Source of the DNA: Rickettsiaceae bacterium | GTDB lineage: Bacteria > Pseudomonadota > Alphaproteobacteria > Rickettsiales > UBA1997 | Length of the DNA: 64,000 bases | NCBI GenBank assembly: GCA_021323225.1 | Contig: JAJTCH010000001.1 | Location: 83,408-147,407, forward strand | Reading direction: 5' to 3' | The notes under the pieces: model-generated | What the model saw: the letters and a program-made list of their open reading frames with translations, nothing else | Told to the model about the DNA's origin: nothing | Database searches by the model: none | Program-made: the position numbers and the translations under genes | Shown here: positions 36,071 through 44,667 of the stretch, in pieces | Layout of the letters: each line of letters begins with the position of its first letter | How positions within the stretch are numbered: the stretch's first letter is position 1

Positions 36071-36195
36071 CTGCCGGTTCTTGCCTTTCTCCAGAGCTTA
36101 TGCCTTGCGCAAGGTCTCCCGCTAACAATTAATTACTACAAATTACTCATCTGTTCTAGCTGAGCGATTTGCACAATCCAAATGATTAAATAATT

Positions 36196-37092
36196 ATGAA
36201 AAAACAAAGTAATAAAAAGATGGGCTTCTCGCTCATTGAGTTATCAGTCGTTATTTTGGTAATTGGTATTTTGGTTATTGGTATAACTAAAGGAACTTCA
36301 ATTATCTCTAAAGCTCGTATAACTTCTGCAAGATCTGCTACTAATAGCTCACCAGCTGCCACCACTCCAGACATGGTTGCTTGGTATGAAGCCTCTCTTG
36401 CTAGCAGCTTTAATACAACCACTCTTAATGGTGGCGATGGAACTGCTCTTTCTACCTCAAATAGCGCTATTGCTTGGATAGACAATTCTCCTCTTAAAGG
36501 TAACAATGCTAGCACTCCTTCTTCTGGCACTCCTTCGGCAAAATATCAGGAAAACATTATAAATGGTCTTCCGGCCGTTAGGTTTAATGGTGCTGCCACT
36601 GCCGTTTTGAGTTTCAATGGCTCTGCTCTTGCTAGAGCGGATTATACGGTTTTTGTTGTTGAACAAAGAGAAGCCGAGACTTCTACAAGTGGTCGTTTCT
36701 TGGGTTTTGGATCCAATGCTATTGGCTACAGTTCGAACCTCGCTATTACCATGCCAGCAGGATCTAGCAGCACTACTTCACAAGCTGTTACGGCATTTGT
36801 AAAAGTTACACCTAGAATCCTAACTTTTGTTTCTAGCGGAACCCTTCTGCCTTCAGTTACCAAAGGTGTTTTTATAAATGGTGGTGCTGGTAGTGTTGCT
36901 GCCAATGGCACTGTTGATTCTGCTTTAACTAATACATCAACCTCTACAATAGGCAGTGCTGGCTCAAACTACTATACTGGCAGTATTGCTGAAATTATTA
37001 TATATAGCAGAACTCTAACTTTGACTGAAAGAAATGAGATTCAAGATTATCTAAGCAAGAAATATGCTATCAGAACTACAATCAGCAGCTAA
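36196..37092 (+). CDS. type IV pilin-like N-terminus fused to a LamG/concanavalin-like domain
   Basis: A 298-residue protein. The start MKKQSNKKMGFSLIELSVVI is a type III (prepilin) signal: prepilin peptidase would cut after Gly-10, leaving Phe at +1 and Glu at +5 before the hydrophobic helix. Residues 45-298 are rich in Ser, Thr, Ala and Gly and look like a laminin-G/concanavalin-type beta-sandwich (MVAWYEASLASSF, ITGLPAVRFNG-like strand, ending RNEIQDYLSKKYAI). Such proteins are seen as pseudopilin-like surface or secretion components. No other pilus gene is nearby. The 3' end overlaps bioA by 4 nt on the other strand. Confidence 0.82.
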   Translation: MKKQSNKKMGFSLIELSVVILVIGILVIGITKGTSIISKARITSARSATNSSPAATTPDMVAWYEASLASSFNTTTLNGGDGTALSTSNSAIAWIDNSPLKGNNASTPSSGTPSAKYQENIINGLPAVRFNGAATAVLSFNGSALARADYTVFVVEQREAETSTSGRFLGFGSNAIGYSSNLAITMPAGSSSTTSQAVTAFVKVTPRILTFVSSGTLLPSVTKGVFINGGAGSVAANGTVDSALTNTSTSTIGSAGSNYYTGSIAEIIIYSRTLTLTERNEIQDYLSKKYAIRTTISS

Positions 37093-38354
37093 TTTAACAT
37101 CTTAAATATTGCATCTGTAATTTTTACCAAGTCCGCCTCTTGGATAATGAGGGGCGGCATCACATAGATCACATCGCTAAAAGGCCTTAAAAAAACCCCT
37201 TCTTTTATAAAATCTTTTCTCATCTGGAAAATATCTTTCCACTGCAAATTTTCAACTTGTACTACGCCTATTGCCCCCAAAATCCTCACATCGACCACAT
37301 CTAGTAAAGAGCGGCATTTTTCCAACTCTCTTTTTAAGATTTTAGAAACTTCCTCTACCTTTTGTTTGTAATCATTTTTGGCAAATAGCTCAATTGAAGC
37401 GTTAGCAGCAGAGCAGGCTAATGGATTGCCCATAAAAGTTGGGCCGTGCATTAGAGCAAATTGCAATTCGTCATTTAGAAATTGGTTATAGATTTCATCA
37501 GTGACAATTGTGGCAGCTAGTGTCATGACACCGCCGGTCAAGGCCTTGCCGATAACCATTATATCAGGTGTGATGCCAGAGTGGTTGCAGGCAAAATATT
37601 CACCAGTTCTGTAAAACCCGGTAGCGCATTCATCGGCAATAAAGAAGAGGCCATATTTTTTGGTGATGTCGTAAATCGATTTTAAAATTTCCGGACTGTG
37701 GAATTTCATTCCTCCTGCGCATTGTACTAAAGGCTCAATAATAACGGCAGCAGCTTCGGACTGATTTCTTCTAACGAAATCATCAAATTGCTTCAGTTCT
37801 TTTTCGTTTGTCGGCAATTTGGTGCTATAATTTTTCATCAAATAATTGCTGAATCTGCGATGCATACCCTTTTTTATATCACCAAGCGACATAGCACCCG
37901 CTGTATCTCCATGATAGGAATTTTGAAAACAGATAAATTTAGTTTTCTTACTTTTGAATTGGTCTTTGCTTTGATTGATAAAAAATTGCACGGCAATTTT
38001 CATGGCTACTTCAACAGCAGTAGAGCCGGAATCGGAGAAGAAAACATGATTTAAACCATGAGGAGTAATTTGAGAAATATTATATGCCAGCTTGTAAGTT
38101 TGTTCATTGGCCAAGCCGGCCATCATGATATGGGGAAGGGTTTTGGCTTGATTGGTTATGGCTTCAATTATAGCGGGATGATTATATCCGTGAGCAACCG
38201 ACCACCAAGAGCTAATGCCATCGATTAATTCTCTACCATCTTTTAGCTTGATTCTAACGCCATCTGCCGAAACAACTTCAAGTTGCTTAGGAGCAATTTT
38301 CATTTGAGTATAAGGCAACCAGATATGTGAATAGCCTTTTTCTATATAACTCAT
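37089..38354 (-). CDS. bioA: adenosylmethionine-8-amino-7-oxononanoate aminotransferase
   Basis: A 421-residue PLP enzyme (class III aminotransferase) making 7,8-diaminopelargonic acid in biotin synthesis. BioA-type features are the N-terminal HIWLPYTQM, SYHGDTAGAMSLGD, the ADECATGFYRTG aspartate region and the PLP lysine in MVIGKALTGGVMTLAATI. The other bio genes are not in this window; biotin operons in Rickettsiales are often acquired and sometimes scattered. bamD lies 12 nt upstream on the same strand. Confidence 0.94.
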   Translation of the reverse strand: MSYIEKGYSHIWLPYTQMKIAPKQLEVVSADGVRIKLKDGRELIDGISSWWSVAHGYNHPAIIEAITNQAKTLPHIMMAGLANEQTYKLAYNISQITPHGLNHVFFSDSGSTAVEVAMKIAVQFFINQSKDQFKSKKTKFICFQNSYHGDTAGAMSLGDIKKGMHRRFSNYLMKNYSTKLPTNEKELKQFDDFVRRNQSEAAAVIIEPLVQCAGGMKFHSPEILKSIYDITKKYGLFFIADECATGFYRTGEYFACNHSGITPDIMVIGKALTGGVMTLAATIVTDEIYNQFLNDELQFALMHGPTFMGNPLACSAANASIELFAKNDYKQKVEEVSKILKRELEKCRSLLDVVDVRILGAIGVVQVENLQWKDIFQMRKDFIKEGVFLRPFSDVIYVMPPLIIQEADLVKITDAIFKMLN

Positions 38355-38366
38355 TGTCTGGTAAAA

Positions 38367-39074
38367 CTATTTCTTGCTTTTGCTTCGAGCGACTTTGGTT
38401 GATTTAAATGATGCAAAATAATCTTGTGCTACATCATCCAGGCCAATGATTTTTGAAGCCTCGAATAGCCTAAAATAAGCCTCAGGAGTTTGCTTGGTTC
38501 TTGAATAATTATTAACCACATCCTGAAAATTTTTAATGGCGCCGATATAATTGCCGTTTTGCAATTGATATCTGCCGATTGACATTTTAGCTCCGGCAAT
38601 ATGCTCATCAACCAATGTTAGTTTTTCTCTTGCGTCATCAGCATAATCGGTATTTGGAAAACGTGCGATTAACTCACGAAAAGCATAAGAGGCAGATTTG
38701 GCATTATCCTGGGCCCTTTCAATATTGTTGAGTTGATCATAATAAGAAATTGATTTGAGATATTGCATATAAGCAACATCTGAATTGGAAGGATTATTTT
38801 TCACAAAATCATCAGCAATTCTAATCACATCTTCCAGCTTTTCTTCCTTGTAATAGCTATAAGCGGCCATTGTTTGGGACTTCACACCCCATTTTGAAAG
38901 CGGATATTCATCGCTGATTTTTTCAAAATCTTCTGCAGCGCTAAGATAATCTCTATCTTTCAATTTTTTCATTGCCTTGGTGTAACTCAGTTCAGCGCTT
39001 GGAGTTTCTTTCTTTGAGGCACAAGAGCCAATAAAAAGAATCGATAATAGAGCAATAATTTTAAAAATTTTCAT
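38367..39074 (-). CDS. bamD: outer membrane protein assembly factor BamD
   Basis: A 235-residue lipoprotein with TPR repeats, essential partner of BamA in inserting beta-barrels into the outer membrane. The signal ends in a lipobox (LFIGSC, Cys near residue 18). TPR-like stretches LSAAEDFEKISDEYPLSKWG, LEDVIRIADDFVKNNPSNSD and AFRELIARFPNTDYADDARE cover the mature part. Only one nucleotide separates it from the upstream hisD, so they share a transcript. Confidence 0.95.
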   Translation of the reverse strand: MKIFKIIALLSILFIGSCASKKETPSAELSYTKAMKKLKDRDYLSAAEDFEKISDEYPLSKWGVKSQTMAAYSYYKEEKLEDVIRIADDFVKNNPSNSDVAYMQYLKSISYYDQLNNIERAQDNAKSASYAFRELIARFPNTDYADDAREKLTLVDEHIAGAKMSIGRYQLQNGNYIGAIKNFQDVVNNYSRTKQTPEAYFRLFEASKIIGLDDVAQDYFASFKSTKVARSKSKK

Positions 39075-39075
39075 T

Positions 39076-40383
39076 TTAGGATAATTTGCTGGATTGGCGA
39101 ATGGCGATGCTCAAGCCATGGGCATCAAAGCCTTCAGCTTTAGCTAATAATTCTGTCTGATTTTGCAATTTTTTAAAACCATCTTTGGAGCAATCTATAA
39201 CCGACATTCTTCTCAAAAAGTCGAACACAGAAAGCCCACTGGAAAACCTGGCAGTGCCGGAAGTTGGTAAAGTGTGGCTTGGGCCTGCGATATAATCGCC
39301 AATTGCTTCGGGAGAATATTGTCCTAAAAAAACCGCTCCGGCATTTTTAATTTTGCCCAAAATTTTATCTGGGTTTTTAACCTGAATTTCTAAATGTTCA
39401 GGGGCAATTTTATTGGCAATTTCCGCTGCGTCATTTTCCAGATTTTTTACGATGATAAAGGCAGATTTTTTTAAGCTTTGTTTTACGATTTCAACTCGCG
39501 GCAAAGTTTTAGCTAATTTTGAAATTGAATTATTAACCAAATTAGCAAAAGCCAAATCATCGCTAACTAAAATTGCCTTAGAATCCGGGCCATGTTCTAG
39601 CTGGGAAAGAAGATCTGCCGCTATCCAATCCGGGTTATTTTTATTATCGGCAATAATCAAAATATCAGTTGGGCCGGCAATCATGTCAATACCGACTTCG
39701 CCAAATACCTGTTTTTTTGCTATTGCCACAAAACTATTCCCTGGCCCAACAATTTTATCAACTTTGCTTATTGTTTTGGTGCCATAGGTTAGAGCTGCTA
39801 TTGCCGCTGCCCCACCGGTTTTGTAAATGGTTTTTATGCCACAAATTTCTGCTGCTGCTAAAACCACCTCATTAATTTTTCCTTTAAGAGATGGAGTGGT
39901 CATGCTGATTTCGCTGCAACCGGCAACAATTGCTGGAACGGCATTCATGATGACAGAGCTTGGATATGAAGCAGTGCCGCCTGGAACATAAATGGCAATT
40001 TTTTCAATTGGCCGCCAGATATTTCCAAGCTTGTTGCCAATTTTATCTTGATAGGAAAAGTCTTTAGGAAGTTGTTTTTGGTGATATTCAAAAACCCTTT
40101 GAAATGAAAGTTCTAGGGCCTTTATAACTTCTTTGTCCAGGTTTTTTATGGCTGAATTTATCTCTTTTTTACTAACCAAAAGATCTGCGCCATTTTTAAA
40201 ACTGGTTTTATCAAACTGGTTGCAAAGCTTTATAACAACTTTATCGCCATTTTTTTTGACATCGGCAATTATTTTTTTAACCGCATTTTCAGTTTCTGGC
40301 TTAACCGCAGAATTGCTTTGAATAATGCTTGAGATTTTTCTGGCAAAATCTTGGTCTTGGTAAGAAATTATCCTTGATTTCAT
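39076..40383 (-). CDS. hisD: histidinol dehydrogenase
   Basis: A 435-residue zinc enzyme that performs the last two oxidations of histidine synthesis (histidinol to histidine). It has usual length and motifs: IYVPGGTASYPSSVIMNAVP, GPGNSFVAIAKKQVFGEVGI, DLLSQLEHGPDSKAILV with a zinc His, the catalytic APEHLEIQ, and AGPSHTLPTSGTARF. No other his gene is visible here. Most Rickettsiales lack the pathway, so the gene could be a leftover, have another substrate, or belong to a scattered pathway. Divergent from the purL fragment. Confidence 0.95.
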   Translation of the reverse strand: MKSRIISYQDQDFARKISSIIQSNSAVKPETENAVKKIIADVKKNGDKVVIKLCNQFDKTSFKNGADLLVSKKEINSAIKNLDKEVIKALELSFQRVFEYHQKQLPKDFSYQDKIGNKLGNIWRPIEKIAIYVPGGTASYPSSVIMNAVPAIVAGCSEISMTTPSLKGKINEVVLAAAEICGIKTIYKTGGAAAIAALTYGTKTISKVDKIVGPGNSFVAIAKKQVFGEVGIDMIAGPTDILIIADNKNNPDWIAADLLSQLEHGPDSKAILVSDDLAFANLVNNSISKLAKTLPRVEIVKQSLKKSAFIIVKNLENDAAEIANKIAPEHLEIQVKNPDKILGKIKNAGAVFLGQYSPEAIGDYIAGPSHTLPTSGTARFSSGLSVFDFLRRMSVIDCSKDGFKKLQNQTELLAKAEGFDAHGLSIAIRQSSKLS

Positions 40384-40538
40384 TGATTGCTTGGCTTTAG
40401 AAGAGTTTTTAAAAATTTAATCAAAATTGATAGAGATTGCAAACTATTTTACCATCTGTTCGATAAGCAAGGAGTTGATAATTGTAATTTTATTTAAAAA
40501 AGATAACTTTTAGATTTTCGCAATCCAATCTTCCCGCA

Positions 40539-41558
40539 ATGACCAGTCAAAACACTTTTCAGGCCTTAAAAATTCTTGTGCAAACTCCTGACCTTGCTTC
40601 AAAAAAATGGGTATCAACCCAATATGACAGCCAGGTTATGAATGACACAATTCAAACCGGTGGCGATGCCGCTATTGTTAGGGTGCATGGAACACAAAAG
40701 GCATTAGCTTTAACATCTGATTGCACGCCGAGATATGTTGAGGCTGATCCATTTGATGGTGCAAAACAGGCAGTTGTAGAAACTTATCGCAATATTTCCT
40801 GTGTTGGTGGCAAGCCTTTGGCCATCACCAATTGTCTGAATTTTGGCAATCCACAGAAGCCAGAAATTATGGGGCAAATTGTTAAGTCAATTAAAGGGAT
40901 TACTGAGGCTTGCAAAGCTTTGGATTATCCCGTCGTTTCCGGAAATGTTTCTTTATATAATGAAACTGACGGCAAGGCCATTCAGCCAACTCCGGCAATT
41001 GGCGGCGTTGGATTACTTAAAGATTTGAGCAAAAGATGTGACATAAAATTTAAAGCTATTGGTGATGTGGTTTTTGTGCTTGGCAAAACCACCGGACATT
41101 TGAATTGCTCGCTTTATGAGAGGGAAATTTTAAAAACTGAAAGCAAAAAAAATCCACCAAAAGTTGACTTAAAATTAGAAAAAGAACATAGCGAACTGGT
41201 TCGTCATTTAATTGAAGATGCCGTTGTTAATGCTTGCCATGATGTTTCCGACGGCGGGCTTTTGATTACTTTATTTGAAATGTGCAATGGTAATTTGGGC
41301 GTTAAAATTGATGATAAATTTTTAAAATCCGGTCTCGATCAAAATGCTTTATTATTTGGTGAAGATCAGGGGCGTTATGTGATTTGCGCTCCCGCCGCTC
41401 AAGCTGATTTTCTTTCTCATATGGCGCAGGATGTGGGAGTTGATTTATTTAAAGTGGGTGAGGTGGTTGAAGATAAAATAGAAATATTTGGAGACTCTGT
41501 GACAATTAAGGAACTGCAAGAATTGAACGAAAAAATATTTCCAGAAAAATTCTCCTAA
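40539..41558 (+). CDS. purL: phosphoribosylformylglycinamidine synthase PurL, C-terminal half only
   Basis: This 339-residue protein aligns from memory with the second half of PurL (usual length about 740), starting at the domain boundary: LKILVQTPDLASKKWV, ALTSDCTPRYVEADPFDGAK, NCLNFGNPQKPEIMGQI, VVSGNVSLYNETDG, ACHDVSDGGLLITLFEM. The first AIRS pair, which holds most of the active site, is missing. The DNA between hisD and the ATG has no open frame that could supply it. Either PurL is split with the N-terminal half elsewhere, or this is a truncated remnant. The frame is intact, which favours a split, functional gene. An acyltransferase gene follows after 10 nt. Confidence 0.88.
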   Translation: MTSQNTFQALKILVQTPDLASKKWVSTQYDSQVMNDTIQTGGDAAIVRVHGTQKALALTSDCTPRYVEADPFDGAKQAVVETYRNISCVGGKPLAITNCLNFGNPQKPEIMGQIVKSIKGITEACKALDYPVVSGNVSLYNETDGKAIQPTPAIGGVGLLKDLSKRCDIKFKAIGDVVFVLGKTTGHLNCSLYEREILKTESKKNPPKVDLKLEKEHSELVRHLIEDAVVNACHDVSDGGLLITLFEMCNGNLGVKIDDKFLKSGLDQNALLFGEDQGRYVICAPAAQADFLSHMAQDVGVDLFKVGEVVEDKIEIFGDSVTIKELQELNEKIFPEKFS

Positions 41559-41568
41559 ATAATTTCAA

Positions 41569-43794
41569 ATGATCAATCAGAAAACCGGTTCCAAGACCTA
41601 TCGCTACACGGTTTTGGCCATGGGTCTATTAGAAAAATTATTGGGTTCTAAAATCACTGTTGATGGGCTAGAAAATATACCTGCCAATCCCGTTTTATTT
41701 GTGGCCAACCACTTCACCAGGTCAGAAACTTTTGTTGTTCCTTACATCATTCAAAAATATACCGGAAGACAAGTGCGCTGTCTTGCTGATAGTGGCTTGT
41801 TTTTTGGCGCTTTAGGGCGTTTTTTAAAATCAGTTGGTGCAATTTCTACCAAAGATCAAAAACGCGATTTAACAATTATCTCTGACCTGGTAAGTGGTGA
41901 TTATGACTGGATGATTTATCCTGAAGGCAGCATGGTCAAAAATAAAGAGATTCGTAATCATGGGAAATTTATTTCTTATTCTAATGAAGTGAATATTAGT
42001 GAAGGACTACAAAACAGGGTAAAAACCGGTTCTGCGGTGTTGGCGCTAAAATCTGAAATTTATAGATCTGACTTAATTGAAGCAAAAAGAAAGCAAAAAA
42101 CCGAGCTGCTTGATTACTATAAAAAAGAAATTGGAATTGAGTTTAGTCCAAATTTAAAAAATCTTAGAACCTATATTGTTCCTCTAAACATCACCTATTA
42201 CCCGATTCGTCCCGGCAAGAATGTTATCCAAAAAATTGTCAGCAAGGTTTTTAAGAAATTGCCATCACAAGTCTCTGAGGAACTTGAAATTGAAGGAAAT
42301 CTTTTATTGTCATCAAATATTAATATCAGTTTTGGTGAAGCAATTGACGTTAATGATTATGTTAAAAGCACCAAGGCTCTGATCTATCAAATTCCAATTA
42401 TTAAGAATGATACCAAGGTCAATATGATCTTGAAATATTTGAAATATCGCCTGACCAACCAATTTATGAATGCTGTTTACACCAACACCCAGATCAATAT
42501 TGATCATTTATTGGCGGCAGTTTTGCATTTTTATCCTGAAGGGCAAATTTCAGTCCGGCATTTAAAATCTTTAATTTATCTATCTGCAAGCCACATATCA
42601 TCCTTAAAAAAATATCGCTTAGATAGCAGTCTTGAGGAGGGAGAGCTTTATAAAATTCTTGATAATGATCAAGAATTCGAGCCTTTTGAGGGTGTAGTGC
42701 GTTTAGCAAAAATGTGTGGAATTATTCAGGTTAGTGAAGATAAAAAAACTTATTTGATTAATAAAAGCAGACTAGGGCAGAAATATGATTTTCAGCAAAT
42801 TAGGCTGGAAAATACTCTGCAAGTTATATTCAACGAGTTTTTGTTGTTAGAAAGCGCCGTTAATGTTGTTAAGAGAAATATACTGCTGGGAGAATGTGAG
42901 GCGCGGCAAAAAAGTTTGCGTTATATTTTACAAAAAGATCTGGAAATTTTTAATCACGATTATGCCTCATATTATGATCCTGATTTGTCTAAAGACAAAT
43001 CTGTTGGAGCGCCTTCTTTCTTGAGTCATGATGGCTCTGAAAAAGACAAATCAATCGGCATTTTGCTTTCTCATGGCTATATGTCAGCTCCAAAAGAAAT
43101 GGAGGAAATGGCGAAATATTTTAACAATTTAGGGTTTAAAATTTATTCTGTAAGACTTAAAGGTCATGGTACAGCGCCAGCAAATTTAAATGAAGTGAAA
43201 TGGCAAGATTGGTATGATTCACTAAATCGTGGCCATGTAGGATTAAAGTTAGTTTGTGAGCGTGTTTTTCTAGTTGGTTTTTCAACCGGTGGTCTTTTAT
43301 CTTTGGTCATGGCCTCTAAAAAAGGCGATAAAATTGATGGCGCTGTTGCAATTAATCCAGCCTTAAAGTTGAAAGATATAAGAGCTAAATTTGCTTTTGG
43401 GGTTCATCTCTGGAATGACTTGCTTGATAAATTTAACATCAAAAAAGGTCATTTGCGATATGTTGAAAATCACTCGGAAAACCCTGATATAAATTATTCT
43501 CAGAATTATATAAATGGAGTTGAGCAACTGGAATTATTGATGAAAAATTGTGAATCTGGTTTGGACAAAATCAATTGTCCGGTGCTGATTATTCAGTCGC
43601 ATAATGATCCTGTTGTTGATTCAAAAAGCTCTAAAATATTGTTACAGGAAATTCCTCCTGAGCTAAGAAGTTTTCAAGAAATTGATAGTCAAAAACATAT
43701 AATCGTTAGAGGTGAGGAAGGTCAAAAATTGTCTGACCAAATCAAATCCTTTATAAGCAATATTTGCCAACAAAAAGCAGAAAATAAAATCTAG
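41569..43794 (+). CDS. acyltransferase (PlsB/PlsC-like) fused to alpha/beta hydrolase
   Basis: A 741-residue two-domain protein. Residues 35-290 are a glycerolipid acyltransferase: block I is VANHFTRSE, with Glu in place of the usual Asp of HX4D, and block III is MIYPEGSMVKN. Residues 300-480 are helical and unrecognised. Residues 500-735 are a serine hydrolase with SIGILLSHGYMSAPKEMEEM, the nucleophile elbow LVGFSTGGLLSLVMAS, an Asp in IQSHNDPVVDSKS and a His in QKHII. It may remodel phospholipids by transferring and cleaving acyl chains; this is inference. It lies between purL and glyQ, with 10- and 3-nt gaps. Confidence 0.85.
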   Translation: MINQKTGSKTYRYTVLAMGLLEKLLGSKITVDGLENIPANPVLFVANHFTRSETFVVPYIIQKYTGRQVRCLADSGLFFGALGRFLKSVGAISTKDQKRDLTIISDLVSGDYDWMIYPEGSMVKNKEIRNHGKFISYSNEVNISEGLQNRVKTGSAVLALKSEIYRSDLIEAKRKQKTELLDYYKKEIGIEFSPNLKNLRTYIVPLNITYYPIRPGKNVIQKIVSKVFKKLPSQVSEELEIEGNLLLSSNINISFGEAIDVNDYVKSTKALIYQIPIIKNDTKVNMILKYLKYRLTNQFMNAVYTNTQINIDHLLAAVLHFYPEGQISVRHLKSLIYLSASHISSLKKYRLDSSLEEGELYKILDNDQEFEPFEGVVRLAKMCGIIQVSEDKKTYLINKSRLGQKYDFQQIRLENTLQVIFNEFLLLESAVNVVKRNILLGECEARQKSLRYILQKDLEIFNHDYASYYDPDLSKDKSVGAPSFLSHDGSEKDKSIGILLSHGYMSAPKEMEEMAKYFNNLGFKIYSVRLKGHGTAPANLNEVKWQDWYDSLNRGHVGLKLVCERVFLVGFSTGGLLSLVMASKKGDKIDGAVAINPALKLKDIRAKFAFGVHLWNDLLDKFNIKKGHLRYVENHSENPDINYSQNYINGVEQLELLMKNCESGLDKINCPVLIIQSHNDPVVDSKSSKILLQEIPPELRSFQEIDSQKHIIVRGEEGQKLSDQIKSFISNICQQKAENKI

Positions 43795-43797
43795 AAA

Positions 43798-44667
43798 ATG
43801 ACCAATAAAAAACAAACTTCATTTCAAAATATCATTCTCAATTTGCAAAATTATTGGGCGGATTATGGCTGCGCATTATTGCAACCATTTGATCTGGAGG
43901 TTGGCGCGGGAACACTTCATCCAGCTACTGTTTTAAAAGCTCTTGGTAAAAAACCTTGGAATGTGGCTTATGTTCAACCGTCAAGAAGACCGACAGATGC
44001 CAGATATGGGAGAAATCCAAACCGGGTCGGGCATTATTACCAATTTCAGGTTTTTCTAAAACCGGCGCCGGATAATATCCAGGATTTATTCCTGAAAAGC
44101 TTAGAAGTGATTGGTATTGATACCAAAAATAATGACATCAGATTTGTTGAAGATGATTGGGAAAATCCAACTGTTGGCGCTTCCGGTCTTGGTTGGGAAG
44201 TTTGGTTTAATGGTATGGAAATTTGCCAATTCACTTATATGCAACAAGTTGGTGGCATCAAATGTGATCTCACTGCTGGTGAGCTGACTTATGGTTTAGA
44301 GCGTATTGCCATGCATGTGCAAAATGTAAGCAATATTTTTGATATTGATTGGAACGGAAGTGAGGGTGGAAAAATAACTTATAGAGATGTGTTTTTAGAA
44401 AGTGAGAAGCAAAATTCTGCTTATATTTTAGAGCATTCTGATTCAGAAATTCTGTTCCGTCATTTTATAGATGCAGAAAAAATGTCGCAGATTTTGAGTG
44501 GAGAAAAACTGCCAATTCCAGCCTATGAACAAGCTCTCAAAGCTTCTCATATTTTAAATTTACTTGATGCTAGAGGGGTTATTTCAGCAACTGAAAGAGC
44601 ATCTTATATTGCTAGAGTCAGAAATTTAGTTAAGGTAGCTTGTGAAATTATTTATCAAACAAATTAA
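43798..44667 (+). CDS. glyQ: glycyl-tRNA synthetase alpha subunit
   Basis: A 289-residue catalytic alpha subunit of the bacterial heterotetrameric GlyRS. Diagnostic stretches are [52 protein letters not shown] and [20 protein letters not shown]; length is usual. The beta subunit glyS, normally next in the operon, is not here: the following gene is on the other strand and overlaps the last 20 nt of glyQ. glyS must therefore be elsewhere in the genome. Confidence 0.97.
   Translation: MTNKKQTSFQNIILNLQNYWADYGCALLQPFDLEVGAGTLHPATVLKALGKKPWNVAYVQPSRRPTDARYGRNPNRVGHYYQFQVFLKPAPDNIQDLFLKSLEVIGIDTKNNDIRFVEDDWENPTVGASGLGWEVWFNGMEICQFTYMQQVGGIKCDLTAGELTYGLERIAMHVQNVSNIFDIDWNGSEGGKITYRDVFLESEKQNSAYILEHSDSEILFRHFIDAEKMSQILSGEKLPIPAYEQALKASHILNLLDARGVISATERASYIARVRNLVKVACEIIYQTN

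Noticed and set aside
40520..40545. Sequence resembling hairpin-repeat arms (CAATCC ... CGCAATGACC) at the purL start
   Set aside because: Only two short matches of under 12 nt with the wrong order and no inverted partner; chance cannot be excluded, so it is not called a fourth copy.
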